64,000 nucleotides of DNA, taken from Tepidimonas alkaliphilus. GTDB lineage: Bacteria > Pseudomonadota > Gammaproteobacteria > Burkholderiales > Burkholderiaceae_C. The stretch's first letter is position 1. The number at the start of each line of letters is the position of its first letter. The notes below the pieces were generated by a model. That model searched no databases, was not told the origin of the DNA, and was given only the letters and a program-made list of their open reading frames with translations. The stretch is taken from contig NZ_VJNB01000009.1 in NCBI RefSeq assembly GCF_007556595.1, positions 48,787-112,786 on the forward strand, given 5' to 3'. This document shows positions 32,836 to 43,270 of this stretch, piece by piece. Position numbers and translations under genes: made by a program.

Positions 32836-34207
32836 GCTGACGTCCGGCGAGCGCGCGGCGCTGCGCCTCTACGGTGCGGCAATGACGCTGCTGCGGCCGC
32901 TGCTGCGCGCCAAGCTGCGGCGCCGCGGCCGCGCCGAGCCGGGCTACCTCCACGCGGTGGAGGAACGCTTCGGCCACTACGACGGCGCGCCTTCCGGCGG
33001 CTGGCTGTGGGTGCATGCGGTGTCGCTGGGTGAAACGCGCGCCGCCGCGCTGTGGGTGCGGGTGCTGCAGCAGCGCCGCCCAGACCTGCGCATCCTGTGG
33101 ACGCACGGCACGGCCACCGGCCGCGCTGAAGGGCAGCGCCATCTGCGCCCGCAGGACGCGCAGGCATGGCTGCCGTGGGACGACCCGGTTTCGGTGCGGC
33201 GCTTCCTCGCGCACTGGCAGCCGCGGCTGGGCGTGCTGATGGAAACCGAGGTCTGGCCGGCGCTGGTGCAGGGCTGCCGTGCCGCCGGGGTGCCGCTGTG
33301 GCTGGTCAACGCGCGGCTCAACGCCGTCTCGCTGCGGCGCGCGCAGCGGCTGCGCCTGCTGGCCGGCCCGGCCTACCGCGGGCTTGGCGGCGTGCTGGCG
33401 CAGACCGAGGATGACGCGGCGCGGCTGCGTGCGCTCGGCGCGCCGGTGCGCGCCGTCACCGGCAACGTCAAGTTCGACCTGCCATGGCAGCCCGAGCCTT
33501 GGGCGGCGGCGCGGCGCTGGCGCGACGCCTGGCGCGCGTTCACGGGCCGCCCGGTGCTGGCGCTGGCCAGCAGCCGCGAGGGGGAGGAGGCTGCGTGGCT
33601 GGCGGCGTGGCGGCGCGCCGCGCCGGCGTGGCCACAACCCAGGCCGCTGTGGCTGATCGTGCCGCGCCATCCACAGCGCTTCGACGAGGTGCACGCGCGG
33701 CTGGCGCAGGCCGGCCTGCGGGTGCTGCGGCGCAGCCGCTTGGGCCCGTGGGAGGGGGAGGCGCGCTGGCCTGCCGAGGCGGCGCAGGCCGACGTGCTGC
33801 TGGGCGACAGCGTCGGCGAGATGGCGGGCTACTACGCGCTGGCGGATCTCGCGCTGATCGGCGGCAGCTTCGCGCCGCTGGGAGGGCAGAACCTGATCGA
33901 GGCGGCGGCGTGCGCCTGTCCCGTTGTGCTCGGTCCGCACACGTTCAATTTCGCCGAGGCGGCGCAGGCGGCGCTGGAGGAGGGCGCGGCGCGGCGCGCC
34001 GAGGACTTCGACGCGGCGCTGCACGTGGCGCGGGGGTGGCTGGCCGACCCCGCCGCCTTGCAGGCGGCGCGTGAGGCCGCGCGCACCCTACTGCGCCGCC
34101 ACGGCGGGGCATCAGCCCGCACGGTGGCGGCGGTGCTCGACGCCTGGGATGCGATAGCAGCGCCGGCTGGGGTCAGCGCGCCTGCAGCAGCGCCTCAATC
34201 GGCTTGA
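32810..34207 (+). CDS. waaA: 3-deoxy-D-manno-octulosonic acid (Kdo) transferase
   Basis: Adds Kdo to lipid A at the inner membrane. The 465-residue protein has RRGRAEPGYLHAVEERFGHY, LWVHAVSLGETRAA with a likely catalytic Glu (in the GE pair), METEVWPALV, GNVKFDLP, and the C-terminal GGSFAPLGGQNLIEAA. The start at 32810 overlaps the upstream glycosyltransferase gene. A later ATG at 32882 would remove part of the N-terminal membrane-associated helix (ALRLYGAAMTLL), so the longer form is preferred. The 3' end overlaps tolC by 35 nt. Confidence 0.92.
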   Translation: MRGCSTPAELTSGERAALRLYGAAMTLLRPLLRAKLRRRGRAEPGYLHAVEERFGHYDGAPSGGWLWVHAVSLGETRAAALWVRVLQQRRPDLRILWTHGTATGRAEGQRHLRPQDAQAWLPWDDPVSVRRFLAHWQPRLGVLMETEVWPALVQGCRAAGVPLWLVNARLNAVSLRRAQRLRLLAGPAYRGLGGVLAQTEDDAARLRALGAPVRAVTGNVKFDLPWQPEPWAAARRWRDAWRAFTGRPVLALASSREGEEAAWLAAWRRAAPAWPQPRPLWLIVPRHPQRFDEVHARLAQAGLRVLRRSRLGPWEGEARWPAEAAQADVLLGDSVGEMAGYYALADLALIGGSFAPLGGQNLIEAAACACPVVLGPHTFNFAEAAQAALEEGAARRAEDFDAALHVARGWLADPAALQAAREAARTLLRRHGGASARTVAAVLDAWDAIAAPAGVSAPAAAPQSA

Positions 34208-35525
34208 CGTCGTCGGCGCTGAGCACGCCGGCGGCCTGCTTTAGGCGCAGGCCGCCGACCAGCACGTCGTAGCGCGCCTTGGCCAGCTGGGCTTTGGTCT
34301 GGAACAGCTGGCTCTGGGCGTTGAGCACGTCGATGTTGATGCGCACGCCAACCTGGTAGCCGAGCTGGTTGGCCTCCAGCGCCAGCTGGCTGGACGCCTC
34401 CGCCGCCTCCAGCGCCCGCACCTGGCCCAAGCCCGACTGCACGCCGAAAAACGCCGCGCGCGTGCCCTGCGCGATGTTGCGCGTGATGGCGTCCAAGTCG
34501 TTGCGGGCTTTGTCCTCCAACGCAACCGCTTCCTTGATGCGGTTTTCCAGCGCCCCCCCGGTGTAGAGCGGCAGGTTGAACTGCACGCCGACGCTGGCCA
34601 CATGGTTGCGCACGTAGGGGAACGGCGGCTGCTGGGCGGGGTTGCGGCTCCACTGGTATTGCGCCACCGCATCCAGCGTCGGGCCCTTGGCGGCTTGCGC
34701 CTTGCGCACCTCCAGCCGCGCCACGTCCAGCTGCGCCTGGGCGGCGCGCACCGCGGGGTGCTCGGCGCTGGCGCGCTGCACCCATGCCTGCACGTCGTCT
34801 GGGGTTGGAGCCGGCAGCGCCGCGCCGGCCTTCAGCGGCCACGGGTCGGTGCCGCTGCGGCCGACCAGCTGGTCCAGCGCCAGCCGCTTGACGCGCAGGT
34901 CGTTCTCCGCGGCCACCTCCTGCGCCAGCACGAGGTCGTAGCGCGCCTGCGCCTCGCGCGTGTCGGTGATGGTGGCGGTGCCGACCTCGAAGTTGCGCTT
35001 GGCGGCGGCAAGCTGCTGCTCGACCGCGGCTTTCTGCGCCCGCACAAAGGTCAGTGTATCTTGCGCGCCCAGCACGTCGAAGTAGGCTTGCGCCACGCGC
35101 ACCACCAGCTCCTGCTCCGCCAGCTGGAGCTGCGCCTGCGCGGCCTGCAACGCGCGCTCGGCCTGTTCCACTTCCAGCTGATTGCCCGGGCGATACAGCG
35201 GATGGCTGACCCCGAGCTTGACGCTTTGGCTGTTGAAGCTGTCGTCCAGCCCCGGCACGGAGCTGTCGCGTCGGTTGAGGAAGGCATCGGCGGACAAACC
35301 GACCGTAGGCCGCACGCGGCTCAACGCTTGTTCGGCTTTGGCCCGGTTGGCTTCGAATTGAGCTTGGGCCGCCAGGTAGGCGGCGTCGTATTGGCGTGCG
35401 GCGTCCAGCAGGGTCTGCAAGCTTTGTGCCTGAGCGCTGGCCAGCCAACAACCGCTGGCCAACAGGGCCGCCGCCACTTGGCGCAATGCGGCAGACGGGA
35501 TCAACGAGCGGGCCGTGGTTCGCAT
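34173..35525 (-). CDS. tolC: TolC family outer-membrane efflux protein
   Basis: A 450-residue outer-membrane channel protein. A signal peptide ends at AQA|QS (about 34), then two repeats of long helices and beta strands typical of TolC, with YQVGVRINIDVLNAQSQLF near the end. It would partner with RND, ABC or type I secretion systems, none of which is adjacent. The ATG at 35523-35525 is chosen because the export signal starts there. It is last in a minus-strand run suhB-mutS-pcm-rhodanese-tolC. Confidence 0.94.
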   Translation of the reverse strand: MRTTARSLIPSAALRQVAAALLASGCWLASAQAQSLQTLLDAARQYDAAYLAAQAQFEANRAKAEQALSRVRPTVGLSADAFLNRRDSSVPGLDDSFNSQSVKLGVSHPLYRPGNQLEVEQAERALQAAQAQLQLAEQELVVRVAQAYFDVLGAQDTLTFVRAQKAAVEQQLAAAKRNFEVGTATITDTREAQARYDLVLAQEVAAENDLRVKRLALDQLVGRSGTDPWPLKAGAALPAPTPDDVQAWVQRASAEHPAVRAAQAQLDVARLEVRKAQAAKGPTLDAVAQYQWSRNPAQQPPFPYVRNHVASVGVQFNLPLYTGGALENRIKEAVALEDKARNDLDAITRNIAQGTRAAFFGVQSGLGQVRALEAAEASSQLALEANQLGYQVGVRINIDVLNAQSQLFQTKAQLAKARYDVLVGGLRLKQAAGVLSADDVKPIEALLQAR

Positions 35526-35620
35526 GGCGTGGTTCCCTGGGTGGTCAGATACATAGGGGAGTATAAAGCGCCGTCGGTCTGTCTGCACGCCAGTCCCGGC
35601 ACAGCCCTGTGGCGTCCAGC

Positions 35621-35971
35621 TCAATATTGCGGCACACTGGGGTCGCGCTCCAGAGCCCAAGCGTGGATGCCGCCGGCGATGTTGACGACGTCCTCGTAAC
35701 CTTGCCGGTGCAGGAAGTAAGCCACCTGGGCGCTGCGGCCGCCGTGGTGGCACAGACAGGCGATCGGGCGGTCGCGCGGGATCTCGTGCAGCCGCGCCGG
35801 GATCGAGGCCATCGGCATGTGCTTGAGCTCGAAGCCCTGCGGCTGCACGCTGGCGGTGGCAAATTCCCACGGCTCGCGCACGTCGAGCACGATGGGCGTG
35901 ACGCCCGGAGCATGCCGGGCGCAGTCCTGCAGCCACTGATCGAGCTGGGCGGGGCGGATGTGGGGCACCAT
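35621..35971 (-). CDS. Rhodanese-like domain protein
   Basis: A 116-residue single-domain cytoplasmic rhodanese with VLDVREPWEF (DVREP motif) and the active-site loop CHHGGRS containing the catalytic Cys. It resembles the small GlpE/PspE-type sulfurtransferases. It lies 12 nt after the pcm-like gene and about 95 nt before tolC, in the same transcription direction. Confidence 0.9.
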   Translation of the reverse strand: MVPHIRPAQLDQWLQDCARHAPGVTPIVLDVREPWEFATASVQPQGFELKHMPMASIPARLHEIPRDRPIACLCHHGGRSAQVAYFLHRQGYEDVVNIAGGIHAWALERDPSVPQY

Positions 35972-35983
35972 CGACGTGGCCTT

Positions 35984-36676
35984 TCAGAAGCGGAAGCGCG
36001 CCGGCTCGGGGAAGTTGCGCAGGCGCGGCACGACGATGTCCCACGGCTGCTCGCTGTGGTAGCTGGCCTCGCCGGCGCGAGTGACCACGGTGGCGCGCAT
36101 GACGACCTCGTCGCCGACGAAGGCCAGCAGGCGCCCGCCGACGCGCAGCAGCTCGAGCAGGTCCGCGGGCACCTCGGCCACGCCGCCCGACAGCACGATG
36201 GCGTCGTACGGCGCCTCGTCGACGCAGGCGGCGAAGCGCGCCGCGGCGGCGTCGGCGGTCTTGACCTTGACGTTGGTGGCGCCGGCACGTGCGAGGTTGG
36301 CGCGCGCCATGTCCGCCAGGCGCGGGTTGATCTCCAGCGTCAGCACCTGGCGGGCCAGCCGGCCCATCAGCGCAGCCATGTAGCCGGAGCCGGCGCCGAT
36401 CTCCAGCACGTTGTCGGTAGGCTGCAGGTCGAGTTCCTGCAGCGCGCGCGCCTCGACCTTGGGCGGCAGCATGCATTCACCCTCCACCGCCGGGCGCGAC
36501 AGCGGGATCTCCAGATCCGACAGCGCCAGCGCCCGATAGGCTTCGGGCACGAAATCCTCGCGCTTGACCTCGGCCAGCAGCGCCAGCACCCGCGCGTCGA
36601 GCACCTCCCATGGGCGGATCTGCTGCTCGATCATGTTGAAGCGAGCTCGCTCGAAGTCGAACGCGGTTGCGCTCAT
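35984..36676 (-). CDS. pcm: Protein-L-isoaspartate O-methyltransferase family protein
   Basis: A 230-residue SAM-dependent methyltransferase of the PIMT family, which repairs isoaspartyl damage. The SAM-binding motif VLEIGAGSGYMAA and LEINPRLADMARANL follow a PIMT-like N-terminal region. Canonical PIMT has the substrate motif (V/I)S..., here replaced by RPAVEGECMLPP, so this belongs to the divergent subgroup often found next to rhodanese and tolC genes, and its true substrate is uncertain. Confidence 0.82.
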   Translation of the reverse strand: MSATAFDFERARFNMIEQQIRPWEVLDARVLALLAEVKREDFVPEAYRALALSDLEIPLSRPAVEGECMLPPKVEARALQELDLQPTDNVLEIGAGSGYMAALMGRLARQVLTLEINPRLADMARANLARAGATNVKVKTADAAAARFAACVDEAPYDAIVLSGGVAEVPADLLELLRVGGRLLAFVGDEVVMRATVVTRAGEASYHSEQPWDIVVPRLRNFPEPARFRF

Positions 36677-36718
36677 CGAATACTCCTGCCTGTATCTAAG
36701 TTGCCTCCAAACGACATT

Positions 36719-39424
36719 CTAGCGAAGCCGTGTTGCCGCCTCGTTGCTGGCCGTCAGCAGCGCGCGCAGGTGGTAGAGCTCCTCCAGCGCCTGCCGAGGG
36801 CTGAGCGCATCGGGGTCGAGCTCGGCCAGCCGCTGCAATACCGGGTGTTCTTCGATCGCTGGGGCTTGAGGCGGGGGCGGCGGCTCGGCGGGCGCTGCGA
36901 ACAGATCCAGCTGCGGCTGCGCCGCTGCGCCAGCCTGCTCCAGCTGCGCCAGCAGCTGGCGCGCGTGCTGCACCACCGGCGCGGGCACCCCGGCCAGCCG
37001 CGCCACCTGCACGCCGTAGCTGCGGCTGGCGGGCCCCGGCTCCAGCCGGTGCAGGAAGACGATGTCGCGCCCCTTACCCTCCACCGCGCTGACGTGCAGG
37101 TTGACGGCGCCGGGGCAGCGCGCCGGCAGCTGCGTCAGCTCGAAGTAGTGCGTGGCAAACAGCGTGAAGGCGCGCACGCGGTCGTGCAGGTGCGTGGCGA
37201 TGGCGCTGGCCAGCGCCAGCCCGTCGTAGGTGGAGGTGCCGCGGCCGATCTCGTCCATCAGCACCAGGCTGTGCTCGCTGGCGCCGTGCAGGATCTGCGC
37301 CGCCTCGGTCATCTCCAGCATGAAGGTGGACTGCGCGTTGGCCAGGTCGTCGGCGGCGCCGATGCGGGTGTGGATGGCGTCGATCGGCCCCAGGCGGCAG
37401 GCGTCCGCCGGCACGTGGCTGCCGATGCTGGCCAGCAGGACGATCAGCGCCACCTGGCGCATGTAGGTGGACTTGCCGCCCATGTTGGGGCCGGTGATGA
37501 TCTGCAGGCGCGTGCGCGCGTCCAGCAGCGTGTCGTTGGGGATGAAGGGGCCGGCGCCGGTTTCCTGCAGCCGCGCTTCCACCACCGGGTGGCGCCCGGC
37601 GCGGATCTCGATGCCGGGCTGGGCGCTGAAGGTCGGCGCGCACCAGTTCAGCGTCAGTGAGCGCTCGGCCAGCGCCCCCAGCGCATCCAACGTCGCCAGC
37701 GCCCGCGCCAGCGCGGTCAGCGCCGGCACGAACGGCTGCAGGTCCTCCAGCAGCCGCTCGTACAGCCACCGCTCGCGCGCCAATGCCCGCTCCTGGGCGC
37801 TGAGGGCCTTGTCCTCGAACGCCTTGAGCTCGGGCGTGATGAAGCGCTCGGCGTTCTTCAGCGTCTGGCGGCGGCGGTAGTCGGCCGGCACCTTGTCGAG
37901 CTGGCCTTGCGTGACCTCGATGTAGAAGCCGTGCACGCGGTTGTACTGCACGCGCAGGTTGGCGATCCCGGTGCGCGCGCGCTCGCGGGCTTCCAGATCG
38001 AGCAGGAACTGGTCGGCGCCGGACTGGATGGCGCGCAGCTCGTCCAGCTCGGCGTCGAAGCCCGGCGCGATGACGCCGCCGTCGCGGATTTGTGCCGCCG
38101 GCTGCGGCAGCAGCGCGCGCGCCAGCAGCGCCGGCAGCTCCTGCGGCGCCTGCAGCGCCGGCTGCAGTTCCTCCAGCAGCGGCGCCTGCTCAAGCGGCCA
38201 GCCCTGCATGTCGGCGGCCAGCTGCGCGGCGCGCTGCAGCGTCGGCACGAGGGCGGCCAGCTCGCGCGGGCGCACCTGCTTGAGCGCCACGCGCGCGGCC
38301 AGCCGCTCTACGTCGGCCAGCCCGCGCAGCGCGCCGCGCAGCGTCTCGGGGCCGAGCGCGCGCAGCACACCGACCGCCTGCAGCCGCGCCTGCGCCGGGG
38401 CACGGTCGCGCGGCGGCTCCAGCAGCCAGCGGCGCAGCAGCCGGCTGCCCATCGCGGTGGCGCAGGTGTCCAGCAGCGACAGCAGGGTCGGCGCCGGCTC
38501 GCCGCGCAGCGTCTGCGTCAGCTCCAGGTTGCGCCGCGTGGCCGGCGGCAGGTCGATCCACTGTTGCGGCCGCACCACGCGCAGCGTGCGCACGTGGGCA
38601 AGCCGCTGGCCCAGCGCGTGCTCGCCGTAGTCGAGCAGCGCCGCGGCGGCGGCGTGCGCGGCGGGCAGTTCCTGCGCGCCCCAGCCCGCGAGGCTGGCAA
38701 CCTGCAGCTGCTCGCACAGGCGGCGCTGGCCCAGCGCGGCATCGAAGTGCCAGGCCGGCCGCAGCGTCAGCGCCGCGCGGGCGCCGCCGCTGCCGAGGCC
38801 ATCCAGCCAGCCGCGCAGCTGCGCCTCCAGCGGCGCGGGCAGCTCGGCGCTGGCCAGCACTTCCTGCGGCGCCAGCCGCGCCAGCCAGCCGCGCAGCTCG
38901 TTCCAGGCGCATTCGGCCAGGTGCAGCGTGCCCTCGGTGACGGCCAGCCACGCCAGCCCGCAGTGCTCGCGCGCGCCGCGGTGCAGCGCCAGCAGCACGG
39001 CGTCGGCCTTGTCGGTGAGCAGCTCGGCGTCGGTGAGCGTGCCGGGCGTGACGATGCGCACCACCTGGCGCTCCACCGGCCCCTTGGCGCTGGCCACGTC
39101 GCCGACCTGCTCGCAGATCGCCACCGACTCGCCGAGCCGCACCAGCCGCGCCAGGTAGCTCTCCACCGAGTGCACCGGCACGCCAGCCATCGGGATCGGC
39201 GCGCCGGCCGACTGGCCGCGCGTGGTCAGCGTGATGTCCAGCAGCCGCGCCGCCTTGTGCGCGTCGTCGTAAAACAGCTCGTAGAAATCCCCCATGCGGT
39301 AGAACACCAGCGTGTGGGGGTGCTGCGCCTTGATGCGCAGGTACTGCTGCATCATCGGCGTGTGCGCCTCAAGCGGCGCCTGCGGGGCCCCACCCGGGGC
39401 CGCCGGCGCGGGGGGCGTGCTCAT
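36719..39424 (-). CDS. mutS: DNA mismatch repair protein MutS
   Basis: Recognises mismatches and starts MutL-dependent repair. The 901-residue protein has the mismatch-reading F-Y-E motif (F47-Y48-E49 in GDFYELF), connector, core and clamp domains, the Walker [13 protein letters not shown], the Walker [16 protein letters not shown] and the C-terminal dimerisation region. A Pro/Ala-rich N-terminal extension of about 20 residues precedes the usual start. It follows suhB by 7 nt. Confidence 0.97.
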   Translation of the reverse strand: MSTPPAPAAPGGAPQAPLEAHTPMMQQYLRIKAQHPHTLVFYRMGDFYELFYDDAHKAARLLDITLTTRGQSAGAPIPMAGVPVHSVESYLARLVRLGESVAICEQVGDVASAKGPVERQVVRIVTPGTLTDAELLTDKADAVLLALHRGAREHCGLAWLAVTEGTLHLAECAWNELRGWLARLAPQEVLASAELPAPLEAQLRGWLDGLGSGGARAALTLRPAWHFDAALGQRRLCEQLQVASLAGWGAQELPAAHAAAAALLDYGEHALGQRLAHVRTLRVVRPQQWIDLPPATRRNLELTQTLRGEPAPTLLSLLDTCATAMGSRLLRRWLLEPPRDRAPAQARLQAVGVLRALGPETLRGALRGLADVERLAARVALKQVRPRELAALVPTLQRAAQLAADMQGWPLEQAPLLEELQPALQAPQELPALLARALLPQPAAQIRDGGVIAPGFDAELDELRAIQSGADQFLLDLEARERARTGIANLRVQYNRVHGFYIEVTQGQLDKVPADYRRRQTLKNAERFITPELKAFEDKALSAQERALARERWLYERLLEDLQPFVPALTALARALATLDALGALAERSLTLNWCAPTFSAQPGIEIRAGRHPVVEARLQETGAGPFIPNDTLLDARTRLQIITGPNMGGKSTYMRQVALIVLLASIGSHVPADACRLGPIDAIHTRIGAADDLANAQSTFMLEMTEAAQILHGASEHSLVLMDEIGRGTSTYDGLALASAIATHLHDRVRAFTLFATHYFELTQLPARCPGAVNLHVSAVEGKGRDIVFLHRLEPGPASRSYGVQVARLAGVPAPVVQHARQLLAQLEQAGAAAQPQLDLFAAPAEPPPPPQAPAIEEHPVLQRLAELDPDALSPRQALEELYHLRALLTASNEAATRLR

Positions 39425-39431
39425 CGCGGCC

Positions 39432-40325
39432 TCACCAGGGCGCGTCGCCGTCGGCGGCCGGCGCGGGGGCCGCCGGGGTCGGGGCGGGGGCGGGCGCCAC
39501 CGTTGGGGTCGGGGCGGCGTAGCGGCTGTACTTGCCGAGCACGCCGACCAGCTGACCGTAGATGCGCGGGTTGGCCGCCAGGCACTCGCGCGTCTCGAGG
39601 AAGTCGGCCTCGCCGCTGAAGTTGCCGACCAGCCCGCCGGCTTCCATCACCAGCAGCGCGCCGGCGGCCACGTCCCACGGCGACAGGCCCATCTCGAAGA
39701 AGCCGTCGGCAAAGCCCGCGGCGACGTAGGCCAGATCGAGCGCCGCCGAGCCGGGGCGGCGCACGCCGGCCACGCGCGGCAGCATGTCGGCGAACAGCTT
39801 CAGGTAAGTGTCGTAGGCGTCGCCGGGGCGGAACGGAAAGCCGGTGCTGAGCAGGCAGTCGCTCAGCCGCGTGCGCCTGGCCACGCGGATGCGGCGCTCG
39901 TTGAGGTAGGCGCCGCGGCCGCGGCTAGCGGTGAACAGGTCGTTGCGCGTCGGGTCGTAGATGACCGCCTGCTCGAGCCGCCCGTCCACCATCAGCGCGA
40001 TGCTGACGCAATAGACGGGAAAGCCGTGGATGAAGTTGGTGGTGCCGTCCAGCGGGTCGATGATCCAGACGTGGCCCTTGCCGCGGCCCTTGCCGTCGCG
40101 GCGGCCCGATTCCTCGGCCCAGATGCCGTGGTCCGGGTAGGCGGTGAGCAGCGTGTCGATGATGGCCGCCTCGGCGGCGTGGTCCACCTCGGTGACGAAG
40201 TCGTTGGCCTGCTTGGTGCCGACGCGCAGCGTCTCCACGTCCAGCGAGGCGCGGTTGATGATCGCGCCGGCGGCGCGGGCGGCCTTGACGGCCACGTTGA
40301 GCATGGGGTGGAGGTGGACGGTCAT
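39432..40325 (-). CDS. suhB: Inositol-1-monophosphatase family protein SuhB
   Basis: A magnesium-dependent phosphatase that in bacteria also binds the NusA/rRNA antitermination complex. The 297-residue protein has WAEESGR, the metal site [12 protein letters not shown], and the second motif [12 protein letters not shown]. The C-terminus carries a low-complexity Pro/Ala/Thr tail (about 272-297) not typical of the family. I chose the ATG at 40325 ([10 protein letters not shown]) because homology starts there. It begins the suhB-mutS-pcm-rhodanese-tolC run and is divergent from trmJ. Confidence 0.93.
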   Translation of the reverse strand: MTVHLHPMLNVAVKAARAAGAIINRASLDVETLRVGTKQANDFVTEVDHAAEAAIIDTLLTAYPDHGIWAEESGRRDGKGRGKGHVWIIDPLDGTTNFIHGFPVYCVSIALMVDGRLEQAVIYDPTRNDLFTASRGRGAYLNERRIRVARRTRLSDCLLSTGFPFRPGDAYDTYLKLFADMLPRVAGVRRPGSAALDLAYVAAGFADGFFEMGLSPWDVAAGALLVMEAGGLVGNFSGEADFLETRECLAANPRIYGQLVGVLGKYSRYAAPTPTVAPAPAPTPAAPAPAADGDAPW

Positions 40326-40441
40326 CGGGCGTGGGCAAGGAACGAGCATCAACCCCGCGCGATGGCGGGCGCGTGCGGGCGGCGGCAGCGCCACCCTTTT
40401 GATGGACAATCTTCGATTCTATCGCGTCCACGCGTCGACCC

Positions 40442-41197
40442 ATGCGGACCCGCTTCGTGCTCGTTGAGACCAGCCACGCCGGCAACGTCGGCGCGGTGGC
40501 CCGTGCGCTGAAGGTCATGGGCTTTGACGATTGGGTGCTGGTGCGCCCGCGCTGGCCGGACGCGCTGCAGCGACCCGAGGCGGTGGAGCGCGCCAGCGGG
40601 GCAGCCGACTGGCTCGCGCGTGCGCGCGTGGCGGCGACGCTGGACGAGGCGCTGGAGGGCATCAGCCACGTCTGCGCCACGGCGATGACGCCGCGCGACT
40701 TTGGCCCGCCGGTGGCCGCCCCGCGCGAGTATCTGGCGGCGCTGGCGCCACGCATGCGATCGGGGGGCGAACAAGGGGTGGCGTTTGTGTTCGGGCCGGA
40801 GCGCTACGGGCTGGCCAACGCCGACGTGCACCGCAGCCACGTTTGCCTGCGCATCCCCACCGCGGCGGACTACGGCTCGCTGAACCTGGCGGCGGCGGTG
40901 CAGCTGATCGCCTACGAGTGGCGGCTGGCGCTGGGCGGCTTCGGGCCTGAAGCCGCGGGGGCGGCGCGCGGCCCGGCGCGCGAGCCGCCGGCGGACGCGC
41001 CGGCCGTCAGCGGCCTGCTGGAGCACTGGCGCGAGGCGTTGCTGGCGGTGGGCTACCTGGATCCGGCCAGCCCGAAAAAGCTGATGGCGCGGCTGCGCCT
41101 GCTGGTGCAGCGCGCCGCCCCCACCGCCAGCGAAGTCCACATCCTGCGCGGGGTGGCGCGCGCCATCTTGGCGATGGCGCGCCGCGCCAGCCGCTAA
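40442..41197 (+). CDS. trmJ: tRNA (cytidine/uridine-2'-O-)-methyltransferase TrmJ
   Basis: A SPOUT-family enzyme that methylates the ribose at position 32 of tRNAs. The 251-residue protein has [20 protein letters not shown] at the N-terminus and the knot motifs [14 protein letters not shown] and [13 protein letters not shown]. The C-terminal extension (about 170-251) with HILRGVAR is also TrmJ-like. It is 11 nt upstream of cysE on the same strand and divergent from suhB, an order common in betaproteobacteria. Confidence 0.94.
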   Translation: MRTRFVLVETSHAGNVGAVARALKVMGFDDWVLVRPRWPDALQRPEAVERASGAADWLARARVAATLDEALEGISHVCATAMTPRDFGPPVAAPREYLAALAPRMRSGGEQGVAFVFGPERYGLANADVHRSHVCLRIPTAADYGSLNLAAAVQLIAYEWRLALGGFGPEAAGAARGPAREPPADAPAVSGLLEHWREALLAVGYLDPASPKKLMARLRLLVQRAAPTASEVHILRGVARAILAMARRASR

Positions 41198-41208
41198 ACT
41201 GCGGCGTC

Positions 41209-41991
41209 ATGCCCAGGGGTTTGCTGCGCGATTTGCGCGACGACATCGATGCCATCTTGCAGCGCGATCCGGCGGCGCGCTCGCGCTGGGAGGTGCTGAC
41301 CTGCTACCCCGGCTTGCACGCCATCTGGCTGCACCGGCTGGCGCACGCGCTGTGGCGGCGCGGCTGGAAGTGGCTGGCGCGCTGGCTGTCGCACTGGAAC
41401 CGCTGGCTGACCGGCATCGAGATCCACCCCGGCGCGCGCATCGGTCGGCGCGTCTTCATCGACCACGGCATGGGGGTGGTGATCGGCGAGACCGCCGAGG
41501 TTGGCGACGACTGCACCATCTACCACGGCGTCACGCTGGGCGGCACCTCGCTCTACAAGGGCGCTAAGCGCCACCCGACCCTGGGTCGAGGGGTGATCGT
41601 CGGCGCCGGGGCCAAGATCTTGGGCGGCTTCGAGGTCGGCGACGGCGCCAAGGTCGGCAGCAACGCCGTCGTCACCAAGCCGGTGCCGGCTGGGGCCACC
41701 GCGGTCGGCAACCCGGCGCGCATCATCGTCGCCGACGCTGACGCCCGCCGCGAGGAGGCCGCCGCGCGCATGGGCTTTTCGGCCTATGGCGTGACGCAAA
41801 ATGACGATCCCCTCAGCCAGGCGCTGCGCGGCCTGATCGACAACGCCGCCAGCCACGAGCATCAGATCGCGCTGCTGTGGCAAGCCATCGAAAAACTGGC
41901 CTCTGCGCAAGATGCGCCATGTCTACCGCCCGATGCGGCGCGCACCGAGCATTTCGAGGCGCAGCGGCTCAGCCAGCTGGTGGGCAAGTAG
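41209..41991 (+). CDS. cysE: Serine O-acetyltransferase
   Basis: Makes O-acetylserine for cysteine synthesis. The 260-residue protein has the N-terminal helical domain, then a left-handed beta-helix with hexapeptide repeats ([18 protein letters not shown] and on). The catalytic [11 protein letters not shown]is/Asp region and [11 protein letters not shown] are present. The C-terminal tail overlaps the convergent mog gene by 23 nt. It is probably co-transcribed with trmJ. Confidence 0.96.
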   Translation: MPRGLLRDLRDDIDAILQRDPAARSRWEVLTCYPGLHAIWLHRLAHALWRRGWKWLARWLSHWNRWLTGIEIHPGARIGRRVFIDHGMGVVIGETAEVGDDCTIYHGVTLGGTSLYKGAKRHPTLGRGVIVGAGAKILGGFEVGDGAKVGSNAVVTKPVPAGATAVGNPARIIVADADARREEAAARMGFSAYGVTQNDDPLSQALRGLIDNAASHEHQIALLWQAIEKLASAQDAPCLPPDAARTEHFEAQRLSQLVGK

Positions 41992-42583
41992 GCTTGGGAC
42001 GCTGCGCCGACTTGGGACGAAACGCGGCGCAGACGGCCTCATCGGTTTCGAGATAGGGGCCGCCGATCAGGTCGATGCAATACGGCACCGCAGCAAAAAT
42101 GCCGTGCACCAGCACACGACCCTCGGCGTCTTTGAGGCCCTCCAGCGTCTCGGCGATCGACTTGGGCTGCCCGGGCAGGTTCAGGATCAGGCTGCGGCCT
42201 CGGATGACGCCGACCTGGCGCGACAAGATGGCGGTGGGCACGAAGCGCAGGCTGATTTGGCGCATTTGCTCGCCAAAGCCCGGCAGCTCGCGGTCGGCCA
42301 CCGCCAGCGTCGCCTCCGGCGTGACGTCGCGCGGCGCCGGGCCGGTGCCGCCGGTGGTCAGGATCAGGCTGCAGCCGGCCCGGTCGGCCAGCTCGATCAG
42401 CGTGGCGCTGATCACCTCGCGCTCGTCCGGGATCAAGCGCTCGACGAAGGTGATGGGGTTCCTGAGCGCCCGCGCGAGCCAGTCGCGCAGCGCCGGCAAC
42501 CCCTTGTCCTCGTAAACGCCTTGGCTCGCGCGGTCGCTGATGGAGACAATGCCGATGGTGACAGGATCGCACGCGGAGTTCAT
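41969..42583 (-). CDS. mog: Molybdopterin adenylyltransferase
   Basis: Adenylates molybdopterin before molybdenum insertion. The 204-residue protein has [19 protein letters not shown], the substrate-binding [17 protein letters not shown] and [12 protein letters not shown] of MogA. I chose the ATG at 42583 because GGAGG lies 8 nt upstream; an in-frame ATG 6 nt earlier is too close to that site. darP lies upstream on the same strand with a 23-nt gap. Confidence 0.93.
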   Translation of the reverse strand: MNSACDPVTIGIVSISDRASQGVYEDKGLPALRDWLARALRNPITFVERLIPDEREVISATLIELADRAGCSLILTTGGTGPAPRDVTPEATLAVADRELPGFGEQMRQISLRFVPTAILSRQVGVIRGRSLILNLPGQPKSIAETLEGLKDAEGRVLVHGIFAAVPYCIDLIGGPYLETDEAVCAAFRPKSAQRPKPTCPPAG

Positions 42584-42606
42584 GCTCATCGCCTCCGTGG
42601 AGGGAT

Positions 42607-43248
42607 TCACGTTATCGGGAAGGGTGCGGCTGCGTCGGCAGCCCGCTGTTGCAGCACCTGTTGCAAGTGACGCAAGAGCTCGCGGCGCGCGCGTGAGGTC
42701 GCGGCCCCCGTGGGCTCGCTTGCGGCGCTGGCCGCGGCGTCTTTGCGGGCTTGGCGAATCAGTGTTCGCAAGCGCTGCCAATCGGCCTGCGGCTCTAGGT
42801 CGCGCCAAGCCAGCAGGGCATCGTCGTCGTCCAGCAGGCGCGTGCACCAGCTCTGCGCCAGCCGCTGCCGGGCCGCGTCTTCGGCGCGCGGGGCATGCGG
42901 TTGCGCCAGCGCCGCTTCAATGGCGGCGATCTGGGCATCATCCAAGCTGCGCATCAGCCGGCCCACGTATTGCAGCTGACGCCGCCGGGCCTCGAAATCG
43001 CCCAGGCGCCGCGCTTCCTCCAGCGCTTGCAGCAACGCCTCTTGCAGCGCCAAGGTGCGCAGCACAGCCGCGGGCAGCTCCAGCAGCCGCTGCCCGAGCT
43101 GCTGCACGTAGGCGCTTTGTTTTTTGCGATCGGTTTTGCTGATGTCCACGTCGCCTTTGGCGGCGCGACGCCAGTGGGCGTCTTCGGCGCTGCCGTAAGC
43201 GACGAATTGCCCGCGCACAAAATACCCCTTGGGCGGCTTGCGTGCCAT
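42607..43248 (-). CDS. darP: Ribosome-associated protein DarP (YjgA, DUF615)
   Basis: A 213-residue helical protein of the DUF615/YjgA family, which assists late 50S subunit assembly in E. coli. Recognisable segments are DISKTDRKKQSAYVQQLGQ, the RRRQLQYVGRLMR box, and a charged C-terminus. The ATG at 43248 starts at MARKPPKGYFVRG. It is divergent from pmbA (22-nt gap), the usual yjgA-pmbA arrangement in proteobacteria. Confidence 0.92.
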   Translation of the reverse strand: MARKPPKGYFVRGQFVAYGSAEDAHWRRAAKGDVDISKTDRKKQSAYVQQLGQRLLELPAAVLRTLALQEALLQALEEARRLGDFEARRRQLQYVGRLMRSLDDAQIAAIEAALAQPHAPRAEDAARQRLAQSWCTRLLDDDDALLAWRDLEPQADWQRLRTLIRQARKDAAASAASEPTGAATSRARRELLRHLQQVLQQRAADAAAPFPIT

Positions 43249-43270
43249 GGCCGCTATCATAGCTTTCAGC

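Noticed and set aside
34173..36476. A single very long minus-strand reading frame joining tolC to sequence upstream
   Set aside because: The upstream third is a shadow of the pcm-like and rhodanese genes in another frame (Arg/Ala-rich, no family). tolC starts at its own signal peptide at 35525.
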